Source: CAZHZT01 sp964537285 (lineage in GTDB: Bacteria > Bacteroidota > Bacteroidia > Chitinophagales > Saprospiraceae). From it: a DNA stretch of 18,702 nt. The notes beneath the pieces were generated by a model. It did not search any database. It was not told the DNA's origin and worked only from the letters and a program-made list of their open reading frames with translations. Shown piece after piece: positions 1-6,797 of this stretch. Both the position numbers and the translations under genes were made by a program. The DNA lies in assembly GCA_964537285.1 (NCBI GenBank), contig CAZHZT010000116.1, positions 1 to 18,702 of the forward strand, in the 5' to 3' direction. Numbering within the stretch: position 1 is the stretch's first letter; each line of letters starts with the position of its first letter.

Positions 1-116
1 CGGCTGCCAGCCTTTCAAAAAGCTAAATTGAATAAGGCCGGTCCTGAAATATTGACTTAAAGTGCCTACTTTTTACTATTGTGACGACTGAAGTTTCTTA
101 CAATTCGGGATGGCTC
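1..116 (+). repeat. Left copy of terminal inverted repeat
   Basis: This segment recurs, inverted, at 18576-18693. The first 45 bases match at 43 positions (differences only at 14-15). The rest aligns at roughly two thirds identity by hand, with two single-base indels, and closes with a shared block around 91-100 and GGGATGRCTC at 107-116. The match starts at base 1 of the window, as expected if an assembly broke at a multi-copy repeat. I see no transposase or other gene in it. Confidence 0.75.
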
Positions 117-256
117 CTGCTCATTGGAAAATGTAAGGTTTAACTCCATTCTTTTTATAAATTTCTGAAATATATGATTATTTTTCAATGACAAAGGTCA
201 TTCTTTAGTTTTAGAATTATCACCATGTAAATTGTGAAAAATTAAAACTTTTAGCA

Positions 257-264
257 TATTTTTG
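257..264 (+). promoter_or_regulatory. Candidate gdhA -7 promoter box
   Basis: TATTTTTG fits the Bacteroidota -7 consensus TAnnTTTG and lies 35 bp before the gdhA start. A weak -33 candidate (ATTG, 231-234) lies 22 bp upstream. The region is very AT-rich, so a chance match is possible. Between the left repeat and this box (117-256) I see no gene. Confidence 0.35.
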
Positions 265-299
265 TTTAAAAGAATATCATAAATTTTAAAAATAAAACT

Positions 300-1661
300 A
301 TGGACCTCGAGTTAAAAGAAAAATCGATCACTATCGAAGGCTTCATGAATGATCTTCGAGAAAAAAATCCGGGTGAAAAAGAATTTCATCAGGCCGTACA
401 AGAATTTGCGGAAGTAGTCATTCCTTTTATTCAGGAAAATCCAAAATATCAGGGGTATAACTTAATGCAAAGAATGACGGAACCTGAACGCATCGTTTCT
501 TTTCGCGTTTGTTGGACGGATGATAAGGGAGAAGTTCAGGTGAATAAAGGTTACAGAATAGAATTTAATAGTGCTATAGGCCCTTATAAAGGAGGCCTGC
601 GTTTCCATCCGAGTGTAAATCAGAGTATTCTTAAGTTTTTAGGTTTTGAGCAAATATATAAAAACAGCCTTACTACGCTTCCTATGGGTGGTGGTAAAGG
701 GGGCTCTAACTTTAATCCCAAAGGAAAGTCAGATGGCGAAATCATGCGCTTCTGCCAGGCGTTTATGCAAGAACTTTGGCGCCATATAGGGCACAATACA
801 GATGTCCCTGCCGGTGATATTGGTGTGGGCGCCCGGGAAGTAGGCTACATGTTCGGCATGTACAAGAAATTGAAAAATGAGTTTACAGGGGTATTCACAG
901 GCAAAGGGCTTAGCTTTGGCGGTAGTCTGATCAGACCCGAAGCCACGGGTTATGGATGTGTTTACTTCGTTAACGAAATGTTGAAGAGAAAGAATGATTC
1001 GATCAAAGATAAAGTATGTCTGGTGTCCGGTTCAGGTAATGTTGCCCAGTACACTGCTGAAAAGGTGATTGAATTAGGTGGAAAAGTGGTGACTATGTCC
1101 GATTCTTCCGGCTGTATCTACGATAAGGATGGAATTGATGCTGAAAAGCTTGCCTGGATTATGGATCTCAAAAATAATCGAAGAGGCAGAATCAAAGAAT
1201 ATGCTGATCATTTCGGCGTACTCTACCTGGAGAAAGGAAGGCCTTGGTCTATCCAAGGTGATATTGCTTTCCCATCTGCTACTCAGAATGAATTAAATAA
1301 AGAAGACGCGGAGGCTCTGGTCAAAAATGGCTGCATCGCAGTAGGGGAAGGAGCGAATATGCCAACTACTCCCGAAGGTATTCAAGTTTTCCAGGAAGCT
1401 AAGATCCTCTACGCTCTTGGTAAGGCTTCCAACGCGGGTGGTGTGGCGACTTCCGGCCTTGAAATGTCTCAGAACAGCTTACGTATGTCCTGGACGCGCA
1501 AAGAAGTCGATGAAAAGCTAAAGGCTATTATGAAAGATATTCACGAGCAATGCGTCAAATATGGCGAATTAGAAGATGGAAGCATTGACTACGTTAAAGG
1601 GGCTAATATTGCGGGCTTTGTTAAAGTTGCCGATGCCATGATCGCTCAAGGGGTTATTTGA
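300..1661 (+). CDS. gdhA: NADP-specific glutamate dehydrogenase
   Basis: Catalyses reversible reductive amination of 2-oxoglutarate with ammonium to L-glutamate (EC 1.4.1.4), linking nitrogen assimilation to the TCA cycle in the cytoplasm. At 453 residues it has the usual length of the hexameric bacterial enzyme. The substrate domain shows KGGLRFHP (97-104), the catalytic-lysine motif PMGGGKGG (K133) and DVPAGDIG (168-175). The Rossmann domain has GSGNVA (244-249), followed by a SDSSG segment (267-271) typical of NADP-preferring members. The start is the ATG preceding MDLELKEKSI; the N-terminal part matches the family layout, with no sign of truncation. The gene stands alone, with a candidate promoter at 257-264, and runs into heptamer repeats 3 bases after its stop. 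pruA, 1.7 kb downstream, also produces glutamate, but the two are not in one operon. Function is assigned with high confidence; cofactor preference is inferred from the motif. Confidence 0.97.
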   Translation: MDLELKEKSITIEGFMNDLREKNPGEKEFHQAVQEFAEVVIPFIQENPKYQGYNLMQRMTEPERIVSFRVCWTDDKGEVQVNKGYRIEFNSAIGPYKGGLRFHPSVNQSILKFLGFEQIYKNSLTTLPMGGGKGGSNFNPKGKSDGEIMRFCQAFMQELWRHIGHNTDVPAGDIGVGAREVGYMFGMYKKLKNEFTGVFTGKGLSFGGSLIRPEATGYGCVYFVNEMLKRKNDSIKDKVCLVSGSGNVAQYTAEKVIELGGKVVTMSDSSGCIYDKDGIDAEKLAWIMDLKNNRRGRIKEYADHFGVLYLEKGRPWSIQGDIAFPSATQNELNKEDAEALVKNGCIAVGEGANMPTTPEGIQVFQEAKILYALGKASNAGGVATSGLEMSQNSLRMSWTRKEVDEKLKAIMKDIHEQCVKYGELEDGSIDYVKGANIAGFVKVADAMIAQGVI

Positions 1662-1664
1662 ATT

Positions 1665-1699
1665 ACGGTTAACGGCTAACGGTCAACGGGAAACGGTTA
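1665..1699 (+). repeat. Degenerate heptamer array ACGGNNA x5
   Basis: Five consecutive 7-bp units (ACGGTTA, ACGGCTA, ACGGTCA, ACGGGAA, ACGGTTA) start 3 bases after the gdhA stop. A decayed continuation follows, then a short hairpin (8-bp stem, 1713-1720 with 1728-1735) that runs to the edge of the gap. The unit is the same family as the array beyond the gap, but in opposite orientation. Confidence 0.85.
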
Positions 1700-1735
1700 A
1701 CGAAATTAACGGGAATTGGATCTTCAGTCCAATTC

Positions 1736-1835
1736 NNNNNNNNNNNNNNNNNNNNNNNNNNNNNNNNNNNNNNNNNNNNNNNNNNNNNNNNNNNNNNNNN
1801 NNNNNNNNNNNNNNNNNNNNNNNNNNNNNNNNNNN
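1736..1835. other. Assembly gap (100 N)
   Basis: Exactly 100 N, the usual placeholder for a gap of unknown size. Both edges are repetitive, which probably caused the gap. The amount and content of the missing sequence cannot be judged. Confidence 0.98.
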
Positions 1836-1897
1836 CCGTTGCCCGTTGCCCGTTGCCCGTTGCCCGTTGCCCGTTGCCCGTTGCCCGTTGCCCGTTG
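1836..1897. repeat. Perfect heptamer tandem array (CCGTTGC)n
   Basis: Eight full copies of CCGTTGC plus six bases, with no variation. It starts at the gap edge and ends 3 bases before the stop of the convergent Nudix-family gene. Read on the minus strand the unit is ACGGGCA, a member of the ACGGNNA family seen at 1665-1699, so the two arrays face each other across the gap. Confidence 0.95.
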
Positions 1898-1900
1898 TTA

Positions 1901-2620
1901 TTATAACTCAAAATCAAATCCTCTCTTTAAAATACTGTCTTGATTTTCCTGCATTAGAAGGCGGTATTTTTCTTCATTAAAGCTATAAAGTGTAGCGGGG
2001 CGATGAGCGACTCCTTCTTGTCGGCCTGCTTCTAAAAGGATTCCTGTTTTAAGAATGCGGGTCCTGAAGTTTCGTTTATTTAAGCTCGGGACTCCGGAAA
2101 TGGATTCATAGAGTTTTTGTAATTGTGAAAGCGTGAACTTTCCCGGGAGGAGTTCAAAACCTATCGGTTGGTACCTGATCTTATTTCGCAAACGAGTAAG
2201 GGCGGTTTCAAAAATTTTTTGATGATCGAAAGCTAAAGAAGGTAATTCATTTACCGGGTGCCATTGAACATTTGATGCGTCACTGTCTGCTACAGGAGTA
2301 GGATATTGTTCAGGGTTGATCAAGGCAAAATAAGCCACACTGATAACACGCCCTCTCGGATCCCTGTCAGGTTTTCCAAAAGTATAAAGTTGTTCCAGGA
2401 AGATATTGGTCAATCCTGTTTCTTCCTGTAGTTCTCTCCGGGCAGCTTCTTCCAAAGATTCATCCATTTCTACAAAACCTCCCGGTAGTGCCCAAAATGC
2501 TTTGAAAGGATCTTTTGCTCGCTCAATAAGCAGCACTGTCAGCTTGTATTGTGGGTCAAGCCCAAAAATGACACAGTCAACAGTTAATGCGGGCCTTGGA
2601 TATTCGTATGTATAGGGCAT
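1901..2620 (-). CDS. Nudix hydrolase-family transcriptional regulator (NrtR-like)
   Basis: A 239-residue protein with an N-terminal Nudix domain and a C-terminal winged-helix region. The Nudix box GX5EX7REUXEEXGU is complete at residues 48-70 (G48, E54, R62-E63, E66-E67, G69), so phosphohydrolase activity cannot be excluded. Residues about 150-225 (LPGKFTLSQLQKLYESISG onwards, then a Lys/Arg-rich helix with NKRNFRTRILKTGIL) resemble the DNA-binding domain of NrtR-type regulators, which sense ADP-ribose or related sugar nucleotides. In Bacteroidota such proteins include regulators of NAD and pentose metabolism. The gene diverges from coaD across 55 bp, so it might control coaD or itself, but I see no clear operator in that spacer. 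The regulon and ligand are unknown. Alternatively it may be annotated simply as a Nudix hydrolase or ADP-ribose pyrophosphatase. Confidence 0.88.
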   Translation of the reverse strand: MPYTYEYPRPALTVDCVIFGLDPQYKLTVLLIERAKDPFKAFWALPGGFVEMDESLEEAARRELQEETGLTNIFLEQLYTFGKPDRDPRGRVISVAYFALINPEQYPTPVADSDASNVQWHPVNELPSLAFDHQKIFETALTRLRNKIRYQPIGFELLPGKFTLSQLQKLYESISGVPSLNKRNFRTRILKTGILLEAGRQEGVAHRPATLYSFNEEKYRLLMQENQDSILKRGFDFEL

Positions 2621-2675
2621 ATTATATGTTTGGTTGGCTTAAATTTTATAGATTTACCCTCAAAATTTAAATATA

Positions 2676-3149
2676 ATGAAAATAGCTGTCTTCCCGGGAT
2701 CTTTTGATCCAATAACGATAGGACATGTGGATTTAGTAAACCGTGCCCTACCACTTTTCGATAAAATCATCATTGCTGTCGGAGAAAATTCTCAAAAAAG
2801 CTACTTGTTCCCTCTGGAGCAGCGCCTGAAATGGTTAAATGATGTTTTTTCTACTATCCCTAAAGTAGATGTAGATCATTTTGAAAAACTTACAGCCCAT
2901 TACTGTAAAAAAGTGGGAGCAGACTTTTTGCTCCGTGGCCTCAGAAATGCTTCTGATTTTGATTATGAAAAAACGATTTCTCAACTTAATAATATTGTCG
3001 GAGAAGGCCTCGAAACTATTTTTCTTATAGCCCAACCGGGTTATTCCCATATCAGTTCTACTATTGTACGAGAGATTATTAAAGGAGGTGGTGATGCCGG
3101 GCCTTTTTTACCAAAACAGGTCCGCATAGAAGAGGCACTTCCTTTTTAG
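2676..3149 (+). CDS. coaD: Phosphopantetheine adenylyltransferase
   Basis: Transfers AMP from ATP to 4'-phosphopantetheine, giving dephospho-CoA (EC 2.7.7.3), the penultimate step of CoA synthesis in the cytoplasm. At 157 residues it is close to the usual 160. The nucleotidyltransferase signature is plain: FPGSFDPITIGH (6-17), with the T/HxGH motif at T14-H17. The substrate-binding RGLR lies at 87-90, and the ISSTIVRE motif at 126-133 corresponds to the family ISSTxVRE adenylate-binding element. The ATG gives MKIAVFPGSF, the expected N-terminus. It diverges from the Nudix regulator and is monocistronic: a hairpin and the pruA promoter follow. Nothing is missing. Confidence 0.97.
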   Translation: MKIAVFPGSFDPITIGHVDLVNRALPLFDKIIIAVGENSQKSYLFPLEQRLKWLNDVFSTIPKVDVDHFEKLTAHYCKKVGADFLLRGLRNASDFDYEKTISQLNNIVGEGLETIFLIAQPGYSHISSTIVREIIKGGGDAGPFLPKQVRIEEALPF

Positions 3150-3217
3150 AGGGGATTCCAGGTGCGCAGTGTGAGGCCAATTCATTTTGTCCCTAACCTT
3201 GAAAGGGGAGGATATTT

Positions 3218-3253
3218 TTGGATAGAGATATACTACCGTGTATCTCTATCCAA
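3218..3253 (+). terminator. Hairpin after coaD
   Basis: A 13-bp perfect stem (3218-3230 with 3241-3253; TTGGATAGAGATA and its complement) with a 10-base loop, 68 bp after the coaD stop. It is followed by CAAAATTTT rather than a clean T run, so termination is plausible but not certain. Confidence 0.5.
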
Positions 3254-3327
3254 ACAAAATTTTATTTCCAGCTGGAACGCATTACTTTTTTAATCCTCTC
3301 TCTTTTAATATAGTCGCGTATCTTTTT

Positions 3328-3335
3328 TACTTTTG
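3328..3335 (+). promoter_or_regulatory. pruA -7 promoter box
   Basis: TACTTTTG fits TAnnTTTG exactly. The -33 region is a weak TTTT at 3303-3306. Transcription would start near 3342, after a GTG/ATG pair at 3335-3340 that could otherwise be taken as the pruA start. This favours ATG 3386. Confidence 0.5.
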
Positions 3336-3385
3336 TGATGCAACGTAGAACGATATTCAATGAATTGTATAAAAAAACTATAATT

Positions 3386-5017
3386 ATGGCTAACGCATAT
3401 TTTAATCCTCCCAAAGCAGTAAATGAAAAGGTACTATCTTATGCACCGGGTAGTCCTGAACGCGAAGAATTGAAAAAAGCTCTGGCGGAAGCAAATGCTA
3501 CCGAAAAAGATCTACAAATGGTTATCGATGGTAAAAAAATTGATACTAAACACCGTATTGCCATCTACCCACCTCATAATCTCAATAAAACGCTGGGATA
3601 TCTTCATAAGGGCGACGGGCAGCACGTTCACATGGCTATAGAGGCTGCCTTGAAAGCAAAGCCATCATGGGAAAGCATGCCATGGCAAGACCGGGCGGCT
3701 ATCTTTTTAAAAGCTGCTGACTTGCTGGCCGGGCCTTATCGTCAAAAGATGAATGCTGCAACAATGTTGTGTCAGTCCAAAAATGTATTCCAATCAGAAA
3801 TTGATGCAGTAGCGGAGCTATGTGATTTTTTCCGCTTTAATGTGGAATATATGAAGGAGATTTACCAGCAACAGCCTATCAGTTCTCCGGGTATATGGAA
3901 TCGGATGGAGTATCGTGCACTGGAGGGGTTTGTTTTTGCAATTACACCATTCAACTTTACTTCAATAGCAGGTAACCTCCCTAGCAGCGCTGCCTTAATG
4001 GGTAATACTGTTTTGTGGAAGTGTGCTGAAACTCAAAGCTATTCAGCTGCCGTGATCATGGAAGTTTTGGAAGAAGCTGGCCTTCCTCCAGGGGTGATCA
4101 ATCTTCTTTTTGTGAGTGGCCCAACTGCCGGGGATATCATCTTTGATCATCCTGATTTTGCCGGCTTGCACTTTACAGGAAGTACAGGTGTTTTCCAGCA
4201 TCTTTGGCGTACAATAGGGGGGAATATTTCCAAATATAGGAGTTACCCAAGAATTGTTGGAGAAACTGGGGGTAAAGATTTCGTAATCGCTCATCCAAGT
4301 GCCAACCCTAAAGAGGTTTCTACTGCACTTTCCAGAGGTGCTTTCGAATATCAGGGCCAAAAGTGCTCTGCTGCCTCAAGAGCTTATATTCCAAATAGCT
4401 TATGGGAAGAAGTGAAAAGTGGTCTTTTAGAAGATTTGGCTTCTTTCAAAATGGGTTCTCCGGAAGATTTTGGTAATTTTATCAATGCTGTCATTGATGA
4501 AAAGGCTTTTGATAAAATTTCCAGCTATATCGCTAATGCTAAGAATTCTCCGGATGTAGAAATCATTGCCGGTGGAAATTTTGATAAATCTGATGGGTAT
4601 TTTATTGATCCAACCGTTATCCTTGCGAGTAAGCCAGATTACATCACTATGTGTGAAGAAATCTTTGGTCCGGTATTGACAATTTACGTCTACAATGATA
4701 ATGAATATGAACAAACACTGGAACTGCTTGATTCTACGTCTCCTTATGCGCTTACCGGGGCAGTTTTCGCAAAAGATCGTTCCGCCATTAATTTCACGAT
4801 GGAGAAATTGCGCCATTCTGCGGGTAATTTTTATATCAATGATAAACCAACTGGTGCCGTAGTAGGGCAGCAACCTTTTGGAGGGGCAAGGGGCTCCGGA
4901 ACAAACGATAAAGCGGGTTCTGTACTTAATCTTTACCGCTGGGTTTCAGCCAGAGCCATTAAAGAGAACTTTGTTCCTCCTACGGATTACCGCTATCCGT
5001 TTTTAGGTGAGGAGTAA
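3386..5017 (+). CDS. pruA: L-glutamate gamma-semialdehyde dehydrogenase
   Basis: Oxidises glutamate-5-semialdehyde (P5C) to L-glutamate with NAD (EC 1.2.1.88), the second step of proline catabolism. It is the monofunctional ALDH4A1-type enzyme, not a PutA fusion. I take ATG 3386 (MANAYFNPPKAVNEK; 543 residues) rather than the in-frame GTG at 3335. The extra 17 residues are not family-like, the promoter box overlaps the GTG, and 543 is the usual length. The fold motifs are visible: TPFNFTSIAGNLP with N190, catalytic E293 in VGETGGKDF, and catalytic C327 in YQGQKCSAASR. A C-terminal GQQPFGGARGSGTNDKAG segment is typical of this subfamily. No proline dehydrogenase gene is next to it. It is convergent with fmt across a strong hairpin. 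Confidence 0.97.
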   Translation: MANAYFNPPKAVNEKVLSYAPGSPEREELKKALAEANATEKDLQMVIDGKKIDTKHRIAIYPPHNLNKTLGYLHKGDGQHVHMAIEAALKAKPSWESMPWQDRAAIFLKAADLLAGPYRQKMNAATMLCQSKNVFQSEIDAVAELCDFFRFNVEYMKEIYQQQPISSPGIWNRMEYRALEGFVFAITPFNFTSIAGNLPSSAALMGNTVLWKCAETQSYSAAVIMEVLEEAGLPPGVINLLFVSGPTAGDIIFDHPDFAGLHFTGSTGVFQHLWRTIGGNISKYRSYPRIVGETGGKDFVIAHPSANPKEVSTALSRGAFEYQGQKCSAASRAYIPNSLWEEVKSGLLEDLASFKMGSPEDFGNFINAVIDEKAFDKISSYIANAKNSPDVEIIAGGNFDKSDGYFIDPTVILASKPDYITMCEEIFGPVLTIYVYNDNEYEQTLELLDSTSPYALTGAVFAKDRSAINFTMEKLRHSAGNFYINDKPTGAVVGQQPFGGARGSGTNDKAGSVLNLYRWVSARAIKENFVPPTDYRYPFLGEE

Positions 5018-5041
5018 GTCTCTATATTGATATCATAACAA

Positions 5042-5077
5042 ACATAAGCCATCCCGAATTTTCGGGATGGCTTATGT
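5042..5077. terminator. Hairpin between convergent pruA and fmt
   Basis: A perfect 16-bp stem (5042-5057 with 5062-5077, ACATAAGCCATCCCGA and its complement) with a 4-base loop. It sits 24 bp after the pruA stop and 3 bp after the fmt stop. No long T run flanks it, but its placement fits a bidirectional terminator. Confidence 0.75.
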
Positions 5078-5080
5078 ATA

Positions 5081-6016
5081 TTATAGTATCGGTGGTTTTT
5101 CCTCAAATGTAAAGCCATTTAAAAAATCCTTTGTACTTAAGCGCTTTTTTCCTTGTAGTTGAAGTTCCAGGACTTCAAGGAATCCATCTTTCACAGCGAT
5201 TTCGATTTTCCCTTTGGACGGAAGCAGGACTTGCCCGGGCGTCAGGGAGTGGGCTTCAATTCTTGCTCTGGTTTTTAGAATCTTTAATTCTTTTTCATCC
5301 AGGGTAGTCCAGGCAGCAGGGTAGGGGCTTAGCCCCCTGATAAAATCATGGACGGTTTGGACGGTTTGATCAAAGTTAATTTGACAGGTTTCATGGAAAA
5401 TTTTTGGTGCTTTGGTGACCTCTTCTTCAGGTTGAGGTTTAAGGATATAGTCGCCTCTTTCAATGGCTTGTACGGAGCGAAGTACTAATTGAGCTCCAAG
5501 GTTCATCATACGGTCGTGAACATCTCCTGCAGTTTCATTTTCTTTGATATCCATTTTCTCCTGAAAGAGAATATCTCCCGTATCAATTTCGTGTTTCAGG
5601 AAAAAAGTAGTTACGCCGGTTTCTTTTTCGCCGTTAATGACTGCCCAGTTGATGGGAGCTGCTCCGCGGTATTTAGGTAACAGAGATCCGTGAAGGTTGA
5701 TGGTGCCAATGGGAGGCATATCCCAAACTGCAACGGGCAGCATTCTAAAGGCAACAACAACTTGTAGGTCCGCTTTTAAAGAACGGAGTTCTTCCTGGAA
5801 AGCAGGCGATTTCAAATTCTTAGGCTGAAGAACTTTTAAATTGTGCTTCAATGCAAACTTTTTGACAGGAGATTCTAAAAGCTTTTTTTTGCCTCTTCCA
5901 CCTAGTTTATCTGTAGCGGTGATGACTCCAACAATGTCATAGCCGTTTTCTACTAAAATCTTCAGGGAGGGTACTGCAAAGTCAGGGGTACCCATATAAA
6001 CTATTTTTAAGCTCAT
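5081..6016 (-). CDS. fmt: Methionyl-tRNA formyltransferase
   Basis: Formylates Met-tRNA(fMet) using 10-formyltetrahydrofolate (EC 2.1.2.9), providing the initiator tRNA for translation. At 311 residues it is of normal length. The N-terminal formyltransferase domain starts with KIVYMGTPDFAVPSL. The catalytic triad appears as N107 and H109 in INLHGSLLPKYRGAAPINWA, and D145 in HEIDTGDI. The C-terminal OB-like tRNA-binding domain spans about 205-311 (IRGLSPYPAAWTTL is the usual entry motif). The def or priA genes often found near fmt are absent. The start codon is followed upstream only by the palindromic repeat block, and I see no good TAnnTTTG promoter for it. Confidence 0.97.
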   Translation of the reverse strand: MSLKIVYMGTPDFAVPSLKILVENGYDIVGVITATDKLGGRGKKKLLESPVKKFALKHNLKVLQPKNLKSPAFQEELRSLKADLQVVVAFRMLPVAVWDMPPIGTINLHGSLLPKYRGAAPINWAVINGEKETGVTTFFLKHEIDTGDILFQEKMDIKENETAGDVHDRMMNLGAQLVLRSVQAIERGDYILKPQPEEEVTKAPKIFHETCQINFDQTVQTVHDFIRGLSPYPAAWTTLDEKELKILKTRARIEAHSLTPGQVLLPSKGKIEIAVKDGFLEVLELQLQGKKRLSTKDFLNGFTFEEKPPIL

Positions 6017-6081
6017 CTAATTGTTTTTTTATGTCCCGTATTATAAGTTATAGATTTGTTTTAGACGACTCAGTCAATGGT

Positions 6082-6251
6082 TCTATTGCTTCAGGAACTA
6101 AATCCTTGATAGCTTTAGAGGCGATTTTTTTGGTGGCAAACGAGGCGCGAAGAGGGAGCATAGCCCAAAGCTACGTGACCGATGAGCAACGAAGTAGGCC
6201 GCCAAAAGAAGCCGTCAAAAGTGTCAAGGATTTAGTTCCTGAAGCAATAGA
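6082..6251. repeat. Large palindromic element, 28-bp perfect stem
   Basis: The outer arms 6082-6109 and 6224-6251 are perfect complements over 28 bp (TCTATTGCTTCAGGAACTAA, then ATCCTTGA). The pairing continues imperfectly inward for roughly 28 bp, to GGTGGC near 6132-6137 and GCCGCC near 6198-6203. The remaining loop of about 60 bases (6138-6197, starting AAACGAGGCGCGAAGAGGG) is G+A-rich with little internal pairing. The layout suggests a dispersed repeat folding as one long hairpin. Confidence 0.85.
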
Positions 6252-6528
6252 TGATTTCATTTGGTAATTGTTTTAAGAACAAAAAGCAGGCCGTTAGGCC
6301 TGGCTGATCGTAGCCCCAGGTTTTCCTGGGGAAAGGATTTATACCTTATTTCTTCTGCTACGCGGAAGCACAGAACAAAAGAGCCATGGCCTATGATGTG
6401 CTTCCGCTACGCGGAAGTTGGTCTCTATATCTTATCCCCCTGGGAGAACCCAGGGCTACGCGATCTGGCAGGCCTAACGGCCTGCTTTAAGGATTCCCCA
6501 AATTAATTTCGACCAAATGAAATTATCT
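6249..6528. repeat. REP/BIME-like mirror array of six hairpins
   Basis: A 280-bp imperfect inverted repeat. The outer ends 6249-6265 and 6512-6528 pair at 16 of 17 bases, and 6283-6302 pairs perfectly with 6469-6488. Each half carries the same three mini-hairpins in mirrored order. Left: CAGGCC-GTTA-GGCCTG, CCCCAGG-TTTT-CCTGGGG (6314-6331), CTTCTGC-TAC-GCGGAAG (6352-6368). Right: CTTCCGC-TAC-GCGGAAG (6401-6417), CCCTGGG-AGAA-CCCAGGG (6438-6455), CAGGCC-TAAC-GGCCTG. The two middle hairpins are also joined by a 10-bp stem (6362-6371 with 6398-6407). This resembles REP doublets mobilised by RAYT/TnpA_REP proteins; that link is inference, and no such gene is in the window. Confidence 0.85.
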
Positions 6529-6622
6529 AGTGCCCAGACAATTCTAAAGCACAACTTTACAATGTTTAACCTAAATACCTAATAATTTGTCTAAAAAAAA
6601 ATTATTTTTACTTGATAAAAAG

Positions 6623-6630
6623 TAAATTTG
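6623..6630 (+). promoter_or_regulatory. Possible -7 box upstream of LytTR regulator
   Basis: TAAATTTG fits TAnnTTTG but has no convincing -33 element. If used, it would give a leader of about 160 nt containing the 20-bp palindrome at 6684-6746. A chance match is likely in this AT-rich stretch. Confidence 0.25.
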
Positions 6631-6683
6631 ATAACAACCTTTGGTTTGTGAACCGAAAGTCGAACGTACACTGCAATATTTTC

Positions 6684-6746
6684 TTTTGAGGCATCCCGGA
6701 AGGATAACTTGGCTTTACAGATTTACCCTTCCGGGATGCCTCAAAA
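6684..6746. repeat. Perfect 20-bp palindrome before the LytTR gene
   Basis: The arms 6684-6703 and 6727-6746 (TTTTGAGGCATCCCGGAAGG and its complement) are perfect, with a 23-base spacer. T residues precede and A residues follow the stem on both strands, the reverse of an intrinsic terminator. It may be a repeat element, or a regulatory hairpin in the leader of the downstream gene, whose start is 52 bp away. Confidence 0.75.
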
Positions 6747-6797
6747 AAAAAAAGAAATTTCTCTACTCACTTTTACGGAACGATAAAATTATAATAA

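Larger units (their letters stand above)
6017..6797. other. Gene-free spacer rich in palindromes
   Basis: The 781 bp between the starts of fmt (-) and the LytTR regulator (+) contain no credible gene. They hold two adjoining large palindromic elements (6082-6251 and 6249-6528), an AT-rich stretch with a possible promoter box (6623-6630), and a third, simple palindrome (6684-6746). Open frames of 78 and 81 codons run across the repeats but read through both arms of the palindromes. Confidence 0.85.

Noticed and set aside
1..60. Possible C-terminal end of a gene running in from the left (RLPAFQKAKLNKAGPEILT then stop)
   Set aside because: The frame is open to the window edge, but in the inverted copy at the other end the same frame has a stop directly before the repeat and changes after the core. 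The similarity therefore looks like non-coding repeat DNA, not a shared protein end.
1836..1897. Heptamer array as a CRISPR array or origin iterons
   Set aside because: The units are contiguous 7-mers without spacers, there are no cas genes, and no replication gene or DnaA boxes are nearby.
5042..5077. TTCGGGATGGCT shared with the left terminal repeat (104-115) as a possible repeat family link
   Set aside because: A 12-bp match is expected many times by chance in a window of this size.
6031..6267. 78-codon open frame
   Set aside because: It reads through both arms and the loop of the 6082-6251 palindrome, has no recognisable domain, and its composition follows the repeat. I treat it as a by-product of the repeat.
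6261..6506. 81-codon open frame
   Set aside because: It spans the mirrored hairpin array at 6249-6528; its sequence is dictated by the inverted modules and resembles no protein I know.
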